The notes under the pieces: model-generated
Told to the model about the DNA's origin: nothing
The model's input: only the letters and a program-made list of their open reading frames with translations
Databases searched by the model: none
Position numbers and translations under genes: made by a program
NCBI GenBank assembly: GCA_039654915.1
Contig: CM077597.1
Span: 36,430,001-36,494,000 of the forward strand
DNA: 64,000 bases
From: Aquilaria yunnanensis
Taxonomy: Eukaryota; Streptophyta; Magnoliopsida; Malvales; Thymelaeaceae
Direction: 5' to 3'
In this document: piece by piece, positions 1 to 12,878 of the stretch
Numbering within the stretch: position 1 is the stretch's first letter
How the letters are laid out: the number at the start of each line of letters is the position of its first letter

Positions 1-1256
1 ACATCCCTGGTCTAGTATTATTGTGGGGCAGGTTGCAATAATACATAACGACTAGCATATGTGGAGACTAATATGAGATATGTAGTCTACATATGGGTAC
101 AAGTTGGAGAACTTGTGTACTGGACCGACCCACCATGAGAACACTACATGGATCGTTATACGAGTGTCATAAGTGATTCTCATAGTGATCATGGTATATG
201 TAGTCCTTCGACCTAAGATCATCAAGGTTCCCTACATATGAGTCACATACTTTGATACTTTCCTTTGTTGCTTAACTGAGTGAACTTGAAGGAGGTCATT
301 GGGTATGTCACATATCATGCAGAGAGATTTGTATGATCAAGATGGGATTTGTCCCTCCTATGTAACGGGAGTGATATCTTCGGGCCCCTTGATAGAGTAA
401 GCCTTAGAAAAATGCCTGGCCATGCTTAGATGCGTTGATATACGATATCAATGTCATCAGTTTAAGTTGGTCTACTCGGTAATCAAGAAACCAAAGATTG
501 GGCTATACGAGAGTGACACATTCCATGTCTTATGCTTACTCTTGATATCTTGGACAAAGGGACAATGGCATATATCAGTGATGATCATAAAGGTTTAGTC
601 GAATCATCGACAATCTTGTCACTTGGGTAGCAATGATGTGTTGCTAGACACTGCTCATTGCTTATGTTCATAAATGTGATTTATGATCATTGCCAATGTG
701 GTAAGAGCCTATTGGGTCGCACACTTCGAGCTATTTGGATCATTAGAGTGCATGGGCTAATTATTTAGGTTATGGTTTCACTTTAATTTCGTATTAATAA
801 TGGGCCAAGCAGTTGAGCCATTATTAAGCCCAAAATTAAATCCTAATTGGATTAGGGCTTTGAAACCCATTAGGCCTGGAAGTTGAGTCTCACTATAAAT
901 ACAACTTTTAAGTGAGAAATTCGTAGGTCTCCTTGCCCTAGCCTCCCAAAAGGACAGCCGCACTCTTTTCTTGCAATTCCTTGGAGGACACAAGCTAGCA
1001 TTGCGAGCGCAAGAGAAATGCATATGCCGGGATGTTGTGGAAGCGTGGTGATCCTGAGAGGCTCGTGTGGATACCATAGAGAGCTTGAACACGTCAACTG
1101 TTCAGGTTTTGTGATTCGACTCTACAGTTGAGTGAGAGATCTCAACCGAAAATTAGGTATGAAAATTTTTGAACACCCAGTTTAGCCCGTTTTCACTTGG
1201 ATCCTGGAGGGTTTCAGTTAAATTCCGCTGCGCTGTTTGACTCCCGAAACCTAACA
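1..1256 (+). repeat. C1 5' LTR (partial)
   Basis: This matches the C1 3' LTR from about its base 163 onward and ends at 1256 in CCTAACA where other copies have CCCAACA. It contains the family's TATAAATA box at 894-901. The first ~160 bases are beyond the window edge. Confidence 0.92.
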
Positions 1257-3582
1257 AGAATCAACTCGGGAAGAGTATCAAAATGCTTCAATCAGATCGA
1301 GGTGGAGAGTACTTGGATCGAGAATTCCTTGACTATCTGAAGGAGTGTGGTATATTATCACAACTCACTCCACCAGGTACACCTCAATGGAATGGTGTAT
1401 CTGAAAGGAGAAATGAAACTCCGTTAGACATGGTTTGCTCTATGATGAGTCAAGCTGACCTTCCAAACACCTTTTGGGGACATGCTCTAAGATAGCCGCT
1501 TTTACACTAAACCGAGTTCCATCTAAATTGGTTCAAAAGACACCATATGAGATATGGAGTGGGAGGCGTCCAAATTTGTCTTTTATGAAGATTTGGGGCT
1601 GTGATGCTTATGTGAAACGTCAATCCTCTAACAAAATAGGGCCCAAATCTCAAAAATGCCTTTTTGTTGGGTATCCCAAACAAACAAAGGGTTACTACTT
1701 CTACAATCCTTCTGAGCAAAAAGTGTTTGTTGCTTGAACTGGTGTCTTATTAGAGAAAGATTTTATCCCTAAAGGAACTAGTGGGAGGAAAGTAGAACTT
1801 AAAGAAATTCAAGAACAACAAGGAGACATCGAACCTGAACAAACACTACAAGATGTTGTGGTTCAAGAGTTTGTTCCTGTAGCACAGAGCCCACGTAGGT
1901 CTGGTAGGATTCGGCGTGAGCCTAAGAGATATGGATTTCTGGTGACTCACACTGGTGATGTGATGCTCATGGATCAGGATGAGCCCACAATCTACCAACA
2001 AGCTATGTTGGGGCCTGACTCTGAGAAGTGGCTAGTGGCCATGAAATCCGAGATGGAATCCACGTATGAAAACCAAGTATTGACTTTGGTTGACCCACCT
2101 GAAGGGGTGAAACCCATAGGGTGCAAATGGGTTTTCAAGAAGAAAATTGACATGGATGGTAATGTGATTACCTTTAAGGGACGATTGGTTGCAAAAGGTT
2201 TCAAGCAAATTCATGGTATTGACTACGATGAAACTTTTTGACCAGTTGCTATGCTTAAATCCATCCGAATTTTGTTCATTATTGCTGCACACTATGATTA
2301 GGAGATATGGAAAATGGATGTCAAAATTACATTCCTAAATGGAAAGCTACTTGAGGATGTGTACATTACACAACCTGAGGGTTTTGTCACTCCTGAGAAT
2401 GCCAATAAACTGTGCAATTTGCAAAGGTCTATTTATGGACTGAAGCAAGCTTCTCGAAGTTGGAATCTTCATTTTGATGAAGCAATCAAAGAGTTTGGTT
2501 TTATCAAAAATGAAGATGAACCTTGTGTCTACAAAAAGGTTAGTGGGAGTGCTATTGTCTTCTTGGTGTTGTATGTAGATGACATGCTACTGATCGGGAA
2601 CGACATTCTTGAGCTACAGTCTGTGAAGACTTGGCTAGGGAAATGTTTCTCTATAATGGACTTGGGTAAAGCAGCCTATGTGTTGGGCATCAGGATCTAT
2701 AGAGATAAATCTAGAAAGCTTCTTGGCCTAAGACAAAGTACATATATTGACAAGGTGCTAAAGAGGTTTAGCATGCAAGATTCCAAGAAAGGATTCTTGC
2801 CCATGTCACATGGTATAACTCTTTCAAGATCTCAGTGTCCGAGTACACCCAAGAAGAGAGAGCGCATGAGTAAGACTCCATAAGCCTCGGCAATTGGATT
2901 TATCATGTATGCCATGATATGTACTCGTCCCGATGTCTCATATGCCTTAAGCATGATGAGTAGGTACCAATTGAACCCCAGTGAGAGTCACTGGATAGCT
3001 GTTAAGAACATCCTTAAGTACTTACGAAGGACTAAGGATGCATTCTTGGTATTTGGAGGTGAAGATAAGCTCGTTGTAAGGGGTTACATCGATGCAAGCT
3101 TCCAATCTGATAAGGATGATTTTAGATCATAATCTGGTTATTTGTTTTGTATTGGTGGTGGTGTTGTGAGCTGGAATATTTCAAAGTAAGAGACAGTAGC
3201 TGACTCTACAATAGAATTTGAGTACATTGCCGCCTCTGATGCTGCAAAAGAGGCAATTTGGATCAAGAAGTTCGTCACTAAACTTGGAGTGGTTCCAAGC
3301 ATTGCCGACCCAATAAAGCTCTATTGTGACAACAATGGAGCAATCGAACAAGCTAAGGAACCTCGATCTCACCAGCGATCCACACACATACTCCGACACT
3401 ATCATCTCATCAGGGAGATCATCGAGAGGGGTGATGTAAGGATATGCAGGACTTCGACAAATAGCAACATTGCTGATCCACTGACAAAGCCCCTTACGCA
3501 GTAGAAGCATGATACCCATTCTAGGTCCATCGGTATTAGATACATGGATGATTGGCTTTTAGTGCAAGTGGGAGATTGTTAG
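1257..3582 (+). pseudogene. C1 pol remnant (integrase C-part, reverse transcriptase, RNase H)
   Basis: Copia-order pol fragments. The integrase part (about 1257-1740) keeps the second catalytic Asp region (SDRGGEY) and the Glu region (NGVSERRNE). RT lies at about 1990-2660 and its YVDD box is present near 2571. RNase H covers about 2900-3500. Compared with C4, a one-base deletion near 1490 shifts the frame, and in-frame stops lie at 1735, 2239, near 2299, at 2881, 3130, 3187 and 3502. Several of these are CGA, CAA or CAG codons changed to a stop by C to T. As in other copies, the ancestral stop would be the TAG inside the first bases of the 3' LTR (TGTTAG). No functional protein is possible. 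Confidence 0.93.
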
Positions 3583-4993
3583 TGTTGTGCCCAAAAATCC
3601 AATCATGAGATGCTTGTATTTTTTGCACATTGAGTCATGATATTTTATTAAGGCCTTAATCCAGGAATTATGTTTGTTGTTTTGTTTCTGCGTAACGTAA
3701 TAAACATAATTGTAACCCTAGAATAATGATATTCTCAAATGTCCCTGGTCTAGTATTATTGTGGAGCGGGTCGCAATAATACATAACGACTAGCATATGT
3801 GGAGACTAATATGAGATATGTAGTCTACATATGGGTACAAGTTGGAAAACTTGTGTACTCGACTGACCCACCATGAGAACACTACATGGATCGTTATATG
3901 AGTGTCATAAGTGATTCTCTTAGTGATCATGGTATATGTAGTCCTTCGACCTAAGATCATCAAGGTTCCCTACATGTGAGTCACATACTTTGACACTTTC
4001 CTTTGTTGCTCGTAACTGAGTGAACTTGAAGGAGGTCATTGGGTATGCCACATATCATGTGGAGGGATTTGTATGATCAATATGGGATTTGTTCCTCCTA
4101 TGTAACGGGAGTAATATCTTCGGGCCCCTTGATAGAGTGAGACTTAGAAAAATGCATGGCCATGCTCGGATGAGTTGATATATGATATAAATGTCATCAA
4201 TTTAAGTTGGTATACTCGGTAATCAAGAAACCAAAGATTGGGCTATATGAGAGTGACACATTCCATTTCTCATGCTTACTCTTGATATCTTGGACAAAGC
4301 GACAATAGCATATATCGGTGATGATCATAAAGGTTTAGTCAAATCATCGACAATCTTGTCACTTGGGTAGCAATGATGTGTTGCTAGACACCGCTCATTG
4401 CTTATGATCATAAATGTGATTTATGATCATTGCCAACGTGGTAAGAGCCTATTGGGTCGCACACATAGAGCTATTTGGATCATTAGATTGCTTGGGCTAA
4501 TAATTTGTGTTTTGGTTTCACAATAATTTGGTATTAATAATGGGCCCAATAGTTGAGCCATTATTAAGCCCGAAATTAAAGCCTAATTGGATTAGGGCTT
4601 TGAAACCCATTAGGCCTGGAAGTTGAGCCTCACTATAAATATAACTTTTAGTGAGAATTTCCCAGGTCTCCTTGCCCTACCCTCCCAAAAAGACAGCCGC
4701 ACTCTTTTCTTGCAATTCCATGGAGGACACAAGTTAGCACTGCGAGCGCAAGAGAAACGCATCCACTGGGACGTGGTGGAAGCGTGGTGATCCCGAAAGG
4801 GTCGTGTGGATACCATAGAGAGCTTGAACACATCAACTGTTCAGGTTTTGTTATTCGACTCTACAGTTGAGTGAGAGATCTCAACCGAAAATTAGGTATG
4901 AAAATTTTTGAACACCAGTTTACCCCATTTCGCTTGGATCCTGGAGGGTTTCAGTTAAATTCCATTGCATTGTTTGGCTCCCGAAACCCAACA
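3577..4993 (+). repeat. C1 3' LTR
   Basis: Starts TGTTAGTG directly after the polypurine stretch AGTGGGAGAT and ends CCCAACA (TG...CA); 1417 bp. It has a TATA-like box near 4634. The flanking sequence from 4994 is unrelated to the element. Confidence 0.95.
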
Positions 4994-6996
4994 ATTTGGC
5001 ATTTAGAACATTTGAGGACTAGATCACATTTATCTCTTGAGGGTTATCTGTTGTGCCCTGTGGTGGACCGGTTGCTTGGATCAATCATCCTAAACTTTCA
5101 CCTATCATCTTCACTCATAATTAAGCTGTGATTCGTAGGCGTAGCTCACATTCATCAATGCAAATTTGCTCCCCACCTCGCCAACTCTAGATGTTACTGG
5201 GGAAAAGGCTGAATTGTAATATGCATTGGCTATTGATGGCCCAAAAAAAGTGAGGGCACTCATATAGAGGAGTAGTACAGAGGCTATAAATGGCTTCGGC
5301 TTTGAATGGGATTTTCAGAGATATTGAAGCAGTTGATGGGGCAATAAGGTAGTCATGAGTATGAGGATTACAAGCGAGTATTCTAATTTAAGAATGTGAT
5401 TTGTGCAAGATCATTATGGCAGCCATGTGCATGTAGAAGGGGCTGGCCATGGGCTCATGCTCTTGTGCAGATAACAGAGTAGCTGACTCTAGGAAGAGAC
5501 ACAAGACATTTAAATATTAGCTAGCCCTATTATGAACTATGTTATATTCTCATTTGACATGTTTTGGTTTTACAATAGAGCATTGGTTGCTTCTGTGATA
5601 GTTTAGCTTTATATCATTTTAGTTTTGCTATGTTTGATTATGTTTTTTTTATTATATTTTATGCTTGATCATCTTCTATGATTTCTTTGAAAGGCTTCAA
5701 TTTTTTTATTCAAAGCTTGATTCAACACTTTATATGGAACTACATTTTTGAATGCCAACTTGTAAGACAAGCAATTGAAATTTTTATTTTCTAGGGCGGT
5801 ATCAGTTTTTATTGCTCCCTTTTCACTTTATTTTTCATGATAGTACATTATGGGTGGAGTGCAATTTAAGTGTGGGGGGAGTTGATTTTATTTTTAGGAT
5901 TTACTTATGATTTTTACTCTTAAATTCTTCTTTTTGGTGATTTTTCTGGAAATTTTTAAATTTTTGGAGCTTAATTGTTTTTGAATCATTTTATTGAGGA
6001 CGTGCTTATTAGAGAGTGATTGTTAACTTAATATCTTGAGTTCTTAACTTAAAGACCAAGTAAGTGGTTCTTAATCTTTCACTTTATATGCTTAATCTAT
6101 TTTTAAAATGTTTTTGTGATTCATTAGCAAGCTAGTGGAAGATGGTCTCGAGGAACTATTTTTGCATTAAGTTTTTGTGTTTAGTATACTGTTCAAAGGA
6201 TGCTAAGTTTTAAGTTTTGATGTTGGATTCATGGAAAGTTTAGTTAATAGATTTGTGGTTGATTGTTGAATAAGTATAGTGTTAAAATGCTACTCCACTT
6301 TTTTCCTATTGAAGCAGTTTGGGGTCTTCTCCTAAGGCAAGAGTTAATCATAGCTCTAAAAGATCCTAAGAGCATGTGTATGATCAAAAGATCATCTTGG
6401 ATTATGTTGAGAATTTGGTTGGGTATAGATAAAGCTCCTATGGTGTACAGTTGCTGCAAACATTTTCAACATATGACAAGAATTGGCTGAAAGCAAAGAA
6501 AAACAAAAAATATTAAAAAGCCAATTAATCGCCCAATCCATGGTTTATGGTTGGAATGGTTATGCATAGTTAGCTCTGGCTTAGTATGATTTGTGCTTTT
6601 TTACTTTACATAAAAATTTAATATTATCCTTGGTTTCGAGAAATATGGGTTGCCAGATTGAGAATGAATTGTTCATATTCAAATTTTTTTATTTTGAAAG
6701 CGTTAGATAGAAAGAGTTGCATACTTGGTAATTTTATTAATTTCTTAAAATAATTAGAGTCACAAATTTCTCTATATTTCTTTACGTAATGAAATGATTC
6801 TAGATTCCACATTTCATCTATTTTTAAGGTTTTAAAAATTTTTAGGACTTTTCTCTTGGCTTTTGCTTGAGGGCAAGCAAAAGCTCAAGTATGGGGGGAA
6901 AATATGATATGCTCATATTTAGTTATGTTTTCTATAGTTTTTTTCCTTGTATTTTCTTCTCTTTTGATGTGTTTTTTGCTAGGGTATGGTGCTAAA
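4994..6996. other. AT-rich non-coding stretch with Gypsy-like polypurine tracts
   Basis: No convincing gene is visible in this 2-kb stretch; open frames are short, unrelated to known families and AT-driven. Two motifs resemble the polypurine tracts that precede 3' LTRs of plant Gypsy (Athila/Tat-like) elements: AAGTGTGGGGGGAG near 5868-5881 and AAGTATGGGGGGAA near 6887-6900. The stretch is most likely the non-coding 3' part of an old Gypsy element, but no coding domain supports this. It separates C1 from C2. Confidence 0.4.
6874..6996 (+). repeat. Possible polypurine tract and LTR start of an older Gypsy element
   Basis: A G-rich tract (6887-6900) is followed after four bases by TGATATGCTCATATTT (from 6905), which looks like the start of a Gypsy LTR. 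Only about 90 bp follow before C2 begins at 6997. If correct, C2 inserted into this LTR. The continuation should appear right of C2 but is missing, because C2's right end is truncated at 60199. Confidence 0.35.
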
Positions 6997-8407
6997 TATA
7001 GCATTTTGGGAGCCAAACAAGCGCAGCGAAACTTAACTGAAACTCTCCATGATCCAAGTGAAATTGGATAAACCGGGCATTCAAAAATTTTCATACCTAA
7101 TTTCGGTTGAGATCTCTCACGCAACTGTAGAGTCGAATCACAAAACCTAAACAGTTGACATGTTCAAGCTCTCTATGGTATCCACACAAGCCTCTTGGGA
7201 TCACCACGCTTCCACCATGTCCTACCAGATGCGTTTCTCTTGCGCTCGTAGTGCTAGCTTGCGTCCTTTAAGGAATAGCAAGTGCAGAATGTGGCTGTCT
7301 CTTTTGGGTGGCTAGGGCAAGGCCACGAATTCTCACTAAAAGTTGTATTTATAGTGAGACTCAACATCCAAGCCTAATGGGTTCCAAAGCCCTAATCCAA
7401 TTAGGCGTTAATTTTGGGCTTAATAATGGCTCAACTTTTGGGTCAATTATTAACACGAAATTATCATGAAACCATAACCCAAATAGTTAGCACATGCACT
7501 CTAATAATCCAAATAGCTCTATGTGTGCGACCTAATACGTTCTTACCATGTCGGCAATGATCATAAATCACATTTATGATCATAAGCAATGAGCGGTGTC
7601 TAGCAACACATCATTGCTACCCAAGTGACAAGATTATTGCTGATTCGACTAAACCTTTATGATCATTACCCATATATGCCATTGTCCCTTTGTCCAAGAT
7701 ATCAAGACTAGGCACGAGACATGGAATATTTCACTCTCGTATAGCCCAATCTTTGGTTTCTTAATTATCAAGTAGGCTAACTTAAATTAATGACATTGAC
7801 ATCATATATCAACTTATCCGAGCATGGCCATACATTTTCTAAGTCTCACTCTATCAAGGGGCCCAAAGATATCACTCCCATTACATAGAAGGGACAAATC
7901 CCATCTTGATCATACAAATCCCTCTACATGATATGTGACATACCCAATGGCCTCCTTCAAGTTCACTCAGTTACGAGCAACAAAAGGAAGTATCAAAGTG
8001 TATGACTCACATGTAGGGAACCTTGATGACCTTAGGTCAAAGGACTACATATACCATGATCACTATGAGAATCCCTTATGACACTCATATAACAATACAT
8101 GTAGCGTTCTCATGGTGGGTCGATCTAGTACACAAGTTCTCCAACTTGTACCAATATGTAGACTACATATCTCATATTAGTCTCTACATATGCTAGTCAT
8201 TATGTATTATTGTAACCCACTCCACAATAATACTAGACTAGGGAAATTTGAGAATATCATTATTCTAGGGTTAAAATTATGTTTATTACGTTACGCAGAA
8301 ACAAAATAACAAACATAGTTACTAGATTAGTGGCTTAATAAAATATTATTGCTCAATGTGCAAAAAATCAATCATCTCATGATTGGCTTTTAGTCACAAC
8401 ACTAACA
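6997..8407 (-). repeat. C2 3' LTR
   Basis: Reverse complement of the family LTR; the right edge ACACTAACA ends at 8407, next to the inverted polypurine tract. The left edge reads TATAGCATTTTGGGAGCC where other copies have TGTTGGGTTT. The C2 5' LTR at 59069 shares the same TATAG edge, so this element ends TG...TA instead of TG...CA. Confidence 0.92.
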
Positions 8408-11400
8408 ATCTTCCACTTGCACTAAAGCCAATCATCCATGTATCTAATACCGATGGACCTAGAATGGCTATCATGCTTTTGTTGCATAAAGGGATTTGTC
8501 AGTGGATCAGCAATGTTGCTATCCGTTGAAGTCTTCCATATCCTCACATCATCCCTCTCGATGATCTCCCTGATGAGATGGTAGCGTTGGAGTATGTGGT
8601 TGCATCACTGGTGAGATCAAGGTTCCTTAGCCTGTGCGATTGCTCCATTGTTGTCACAATAGAGCTCTATTAGGTCGGCAATGCTTGGAACCACTCCAAG
8701 TTCAGTGATAAACTTCTTGATCCAAATAGCTTCCTTCGCAGCATTAGAGGTGGCAATGTACTAAGATTCTGCTATAGAGTCAGCTACTATCTCTTGCTTT
8801 GAACTCTTCCAGCTCACAACACCACCGCTAATACAAAACACATAACTAGATTGTGATCTAAAATCATCCTTATCAGATTGAAAGCTAGCATCGGTGTAAC
8901 CCCTTACAACGAGCTCATCTTCACCTCTAAAGACCACGAATGCATCCTTAGTCTTTCATAAGTACTTAAAGATGTTTTTAATAGTTGTCCAGTGACTTTC
9001 ATCCGAGTTTGATTGGTACCTGATCGTCATGGTCAAGGCATATAAAACATCAGGATGAGTACATATCATGGCATACATGATAGATCTAATTGCTTAGGCA
9101 TATGGAATCTTACTCATGTGCTCTCTCTCTTAGGTGTACTCAAACACTATGATCTAGTAAGAGTTATACCATGTGACATGGGCAAGAATCCTTTCTTCGA
9201 ATCTTGCATGGTAAACCTCTTTAGCACCTTGTCAATGTATGTACTTTGACATAGGCTGAGAAGCTTTCTAGATCTATCTTTATAGATCCTAATGCTTAAC
9301 AGATAGGCTGCTTCACCCAAGTCCTTCAAAGAGAAATATTTCCCTAGCCAAGTCTTTACAGACTGTAGCTCGAGAACATCATTCTCAATGAGTAGTATGT
9401 CATCTACATATACACCAAGAAGATAATAGCCCTCCCACTAACCTTCTTGTAGACACAAGGTTCATCTTCATTTTTGATAAAACCAAACTCTTTGATTGCT
9501 TCATCAAAATGAAGATTCCAACTTTGAGAAACTTGCTTCAGTCAATGAATGGATCTTCGCAACTTGCCCACTTTATTGGCATTCTTAAGAGTGACAAAAC
9601 CCTTATGCTGTGTCATGTACACATCCTCAAGTAACTTTCCATTTAGGAATGTAGTTTTGATATCCATTTGCCATATCTCATAATCGTAGTGTATAGCAAT
9701 GGCCAACAAAAATCGGATGGTTTTAAGCATGGCAACTGGTGAAAAAATTTCATCATAGTCAATACCATGAATTTGCTTGAGACCTTTTGCAACCAATCGT
9801 CCCTTAAAGGTAATCACATTACCATCTATGTTAGTTTTCTTCTTGAAAACCCATTTGCAACCTATAGGTTTGACCCCTTCAGGTGGATCAACCAAAGTCC
9901 ATACTTGATTTTCATACATGGATTCCATCTCAGATTTCATGGCCACTAGCCACTTCTTAGAGTCAGGCCCCGACATAGCTTGTTGGTAGGTTGCGGGCTC
10001 ATCCTAATCCATGAGCATCACATCACCAGTGTGAGTCATGACAAATTCATATCTCTCGGGCTCATGCCGAATCTTACCAGACCTACGTGGGCTCTGTGCT
10101 ATAGGAACAGACTCCTGAACCATAACATCTTGTGGTGTCTGTGCAGGTTCCATTTCAGGCTCGATGTCCCCTTGTTGTTTTTAAATTTCTTCAAGTTCTA
10201 CTTTCCTTCTACTGGTTCATTTGGAGATAAAATTTTTCTCTAGAAAGGCAACAGTTAGAGCAACAAACACCTTTTGCTCAGAAGGATTGTCAAAATAGTA
10301 ACCCTTTGTTTCTTTGGGATACCCAACAAAGAGGCATTTATGAGATTTGGGCCCTAGTTTATCAGAGGATTGATGTTTGACATAAGCGTCATAGCCCCAA
10401 ATCTTCAGAAAAGACAAATTGGGATGCCTCCTACTCCATATCTCATATGGTTTCTTTTAAACTAATTTAGATGGAACTCAATTTAGTGTGAATGCAGCTG
10501 TCTCTAGAGCACGTCCCTAAAAGGAGTTTGGAAGGTCAGCTTGACTCATCGTAAACCAAATCATGTCTAACAGAGTTCAATTTTTCCTTTTAGATACACC
10601 GTTCCATTGAGATGTACCAGGTGGAGTGAGTTGTGATATTATACCACACTCTTTTAGATAGTCAAGGAATTCTTGAACAAAGAACTCTCCACCTCGATTT
10701 GATTGAAGTACTTTGATACTCTTCCGGAGTTGATTCTCTACTTCATTCTTGAATTCTTTGAACTTTTCAAAGGATTTTGACTTGTGCCTTGTGAGATACA
10801 CATAGCCATATCTGCTGAAGTCATTAGTAAAGGTAATGAAGTATTGGAAGCCTCCTCTAGCATGTGTAGACATAGGGCCACGTACATCATTATGCATGAG
10901 TCCTAATAAGTCATTAGCCTTTTCACTTTGCCCTGTGAATGGGGCTTTGGTCATCTTGCCTAACAAACATGACTCACATGTCTTATATGATTCAAAATCA
11001 AATGAGTCCAAGAGTCCATCCTTATGGAGCCTAGATATGTGGGTCTCATTTATATGGCCCAACCGACAGTGCCAAATTGGATCATTGAGTTCTAGAACAT
11101 AAAACCCATTGCTAAGTTGAGCACTACCATAAATGATTTCATTCAAATAAATAGAACAACATTTGTCCTTTATTATAAATGAAAAAATGTTTCTTGTTCA
11201 AGCAAGAAACAGAAATCAAATTTCTACTAATTGTAGGCACAAAGTAGCAGTTGTCTAATTCTAAAACTAATCCATTAGGTAAAGTGAGAAACATAAGTCC
11301 CTACGGCTAAGCAGCAACCTTTGCTCTATTTCCAACACGTAGATCCACTTCACCTCGGGCCAATCTTCTACTCCTACTTAGATCCTGCACATTTGCAAAA

Positions 11401-12317
11401 ATGTGAGATCCACATCCAGTATCCAATACCCAAGATGAGGAAGTAGAAAAGTTAGCCTCTATAATAGGAATACATAAAGCGGAAGTCTTACTTCCCTTTT
11501 CCTTAGCAAGTTCTTCAAGATAGAGCTTGTAGCTCCACTTCCAATGTCCAAGTTACTTACAATGGAAGCACTCTTCTTCCTTTGCCACACCTTCCTTTGG
11601 TTTCAGTGCAGCTGAAAAAGAATTAGCATTGGACTTTCTTTTAGCTTTATCCTTCTTCTTGTTGGCTTTTCCCTTTCCCTTGCCCTTTTGAACCATCAAA
11701 ATGGGCTTAGCCTTCTTAAGCTTTTGCTCAACAGTTCTCAACATGTTGAGCAATTCAGGGAGGGACTTGTCAAGGTTGTTCATGTTATAGTTCATGACAA
11801 ACTGACTATAGCTTTAAGACAACGATTGCAATACTACATCAACAGCCAACTTTTTCTAAAGAACAAATCCTAAACTCCCAAGATTCTCAATGTACCCAAT
11901 CATCTTGAGCACATGACCACCCACGGGACTTCCTTCAGACATTTTGGACTAAGACAATGCCTTAGAGGTCTCAAACCTCTCATGCCTAGCTTGCTATTGG
12001 AAGAGCATTTTGAGATGTTCGATCATATCAAAGGCCCCTATGTTTTCATGTTGCTTCTGAAGCTCAGATTCCACGGTAATAAGCATGAGGCAAGCAACAT
12101 CCAAAGCATCATTGGAATGCCTCTTGTGAGCATCCTTTTAAGCTCTTGGAGTAGTGGCAGCAGGCTCATTCAAAATAGGCTGCTCTAGGACATAAGCCTT
12201 TCTCTCTTGCTTGAGGACTATCCTCGAGTTTTGATACCATTTGAGAAAGTTGGTCCCATTCAAGTTTTCCTTCTCAAGGATAGATCACAACAAAAGTGTC
12301 GATGTATTTTGTGCCAT
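8408..12317 (-). pseudogene. gag-pol: C2 gag-pol pseudogene (Copia)
   Basis: On the minus strand, gag starts at 12317 (ATG) and pol follows in the Copia order protease, integrase, RT, RNase H. Recognisable pieces are the Lys-rich gag end with its zinc-knuckle start (11553-11795), integrase with its N-terminal Cys pair and catalytic region (10577-11146), the integrase/RT linker (10217-10417), RT (9542-9976), and the RT end and RNase H pieces (8420-9330). Many stops and small indels break the frame; for example, the catalytic region has changed residues. The order and spacing match C4. No product is expected. Confidence 0.92.
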
Positions 12318-12878
12318 GGTTATCTATAATAGTAAATATGCAGTGTAAGAGTCACGTATTTTAATTCATTTAATAAGGACTTTTATTAAATGATACTCCC
12401 ACTATTTTCCTCAAAATAATAACCCTCGATATTATTTTGGAACACCTCAGCACTAAGGTATTCTAGTGGCCAAGATCCATATTTCACCACAACCTGAGTC
12501 AACTTTGGTTTTTCTCTCAAGTTACAGTTATTTAGGTAGGCACCTTCTTGCCAATTGCATCTCATGAAACTCTTGGATAGTAGGGTGAACAACACTTGCC
12601 AAGCTCATCTCATGAACTTAAACCCAACTTTAACCCTTTAAGTCCCCAATCCTATTAGGATGACTTAGTTAAGTCAGACCCAAAGTTAGCAATTTGGTTA
12701 TCACTGTTATCCTATTGCGTTTTACTAAGATGAACATAGGTGCTTTGCTTTGGCAAACCCACCGAATGTTGATCAAAGTCTTGACGAGTGCCAACATTTG
12801 GAAGGCATCACATTTAATGACTTAAATATTTGTTTGAGGAATTTTCTTTTGACCTCATCAATTTGTTATCTCCAGTTG
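12318..12878 (-). other. C2 leader, gag-proximal part
   Basis: Untranslated leader between primer site and gag, homologous to the leader ends of C3 (about 30320-30883) and C4 (about 40580-41138). It is interrupted at 12878 by G2. Confidence 0.85.

Larger units (their letters stand above)
1..4993 (+). mobile_element. C1: decayed Copia LTR retrotransposon, internally deleted, 5' end outside window
   Basis: Both LTRs belong to the same family as those of C2 to C5. Only an internal segment of about 2.3 kb lies between them, against about 5.4 kb in the fuller copies C3 and C4. The 5' LTR (1-1256) joins directly to the integrase coding region, so the primer site, leader, gag, protease and the start of integrase are missing. 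The remaining pol has several stops and frameshifts. The 3' LTR ends at 4993 in the expected terminal bases. The 5' flank lies outside the window, so no target duplication can be tested. This is a dead element. Confidence 0.93.
6997..12878 (-). mobile_element. C2: old Copia retrotransposon (left part, reverse orientation)
   Basis: In minus orientation this part holds, from left to right, the 3' LTR, pol, gag and part of the leader. It stops at 12878 where G2 inserted. The five bases AGTTG (12874-12878) recur at 58261-58265, where the C2 leader resumes and runs to a truncated 5' LTR ending at 60199. Without G2, about 7.8 kb of C2 remains. It is the most decayed Copia copy with recognisable gag: many stops and small indels. 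Confidence 0.93.

Noticed and set aside
6244..6490. Overlapping 70-codon frames on both strands in the AT-rich stretch
   Set aside because: Both strands are open over the same bases, with biased composition and no domain.
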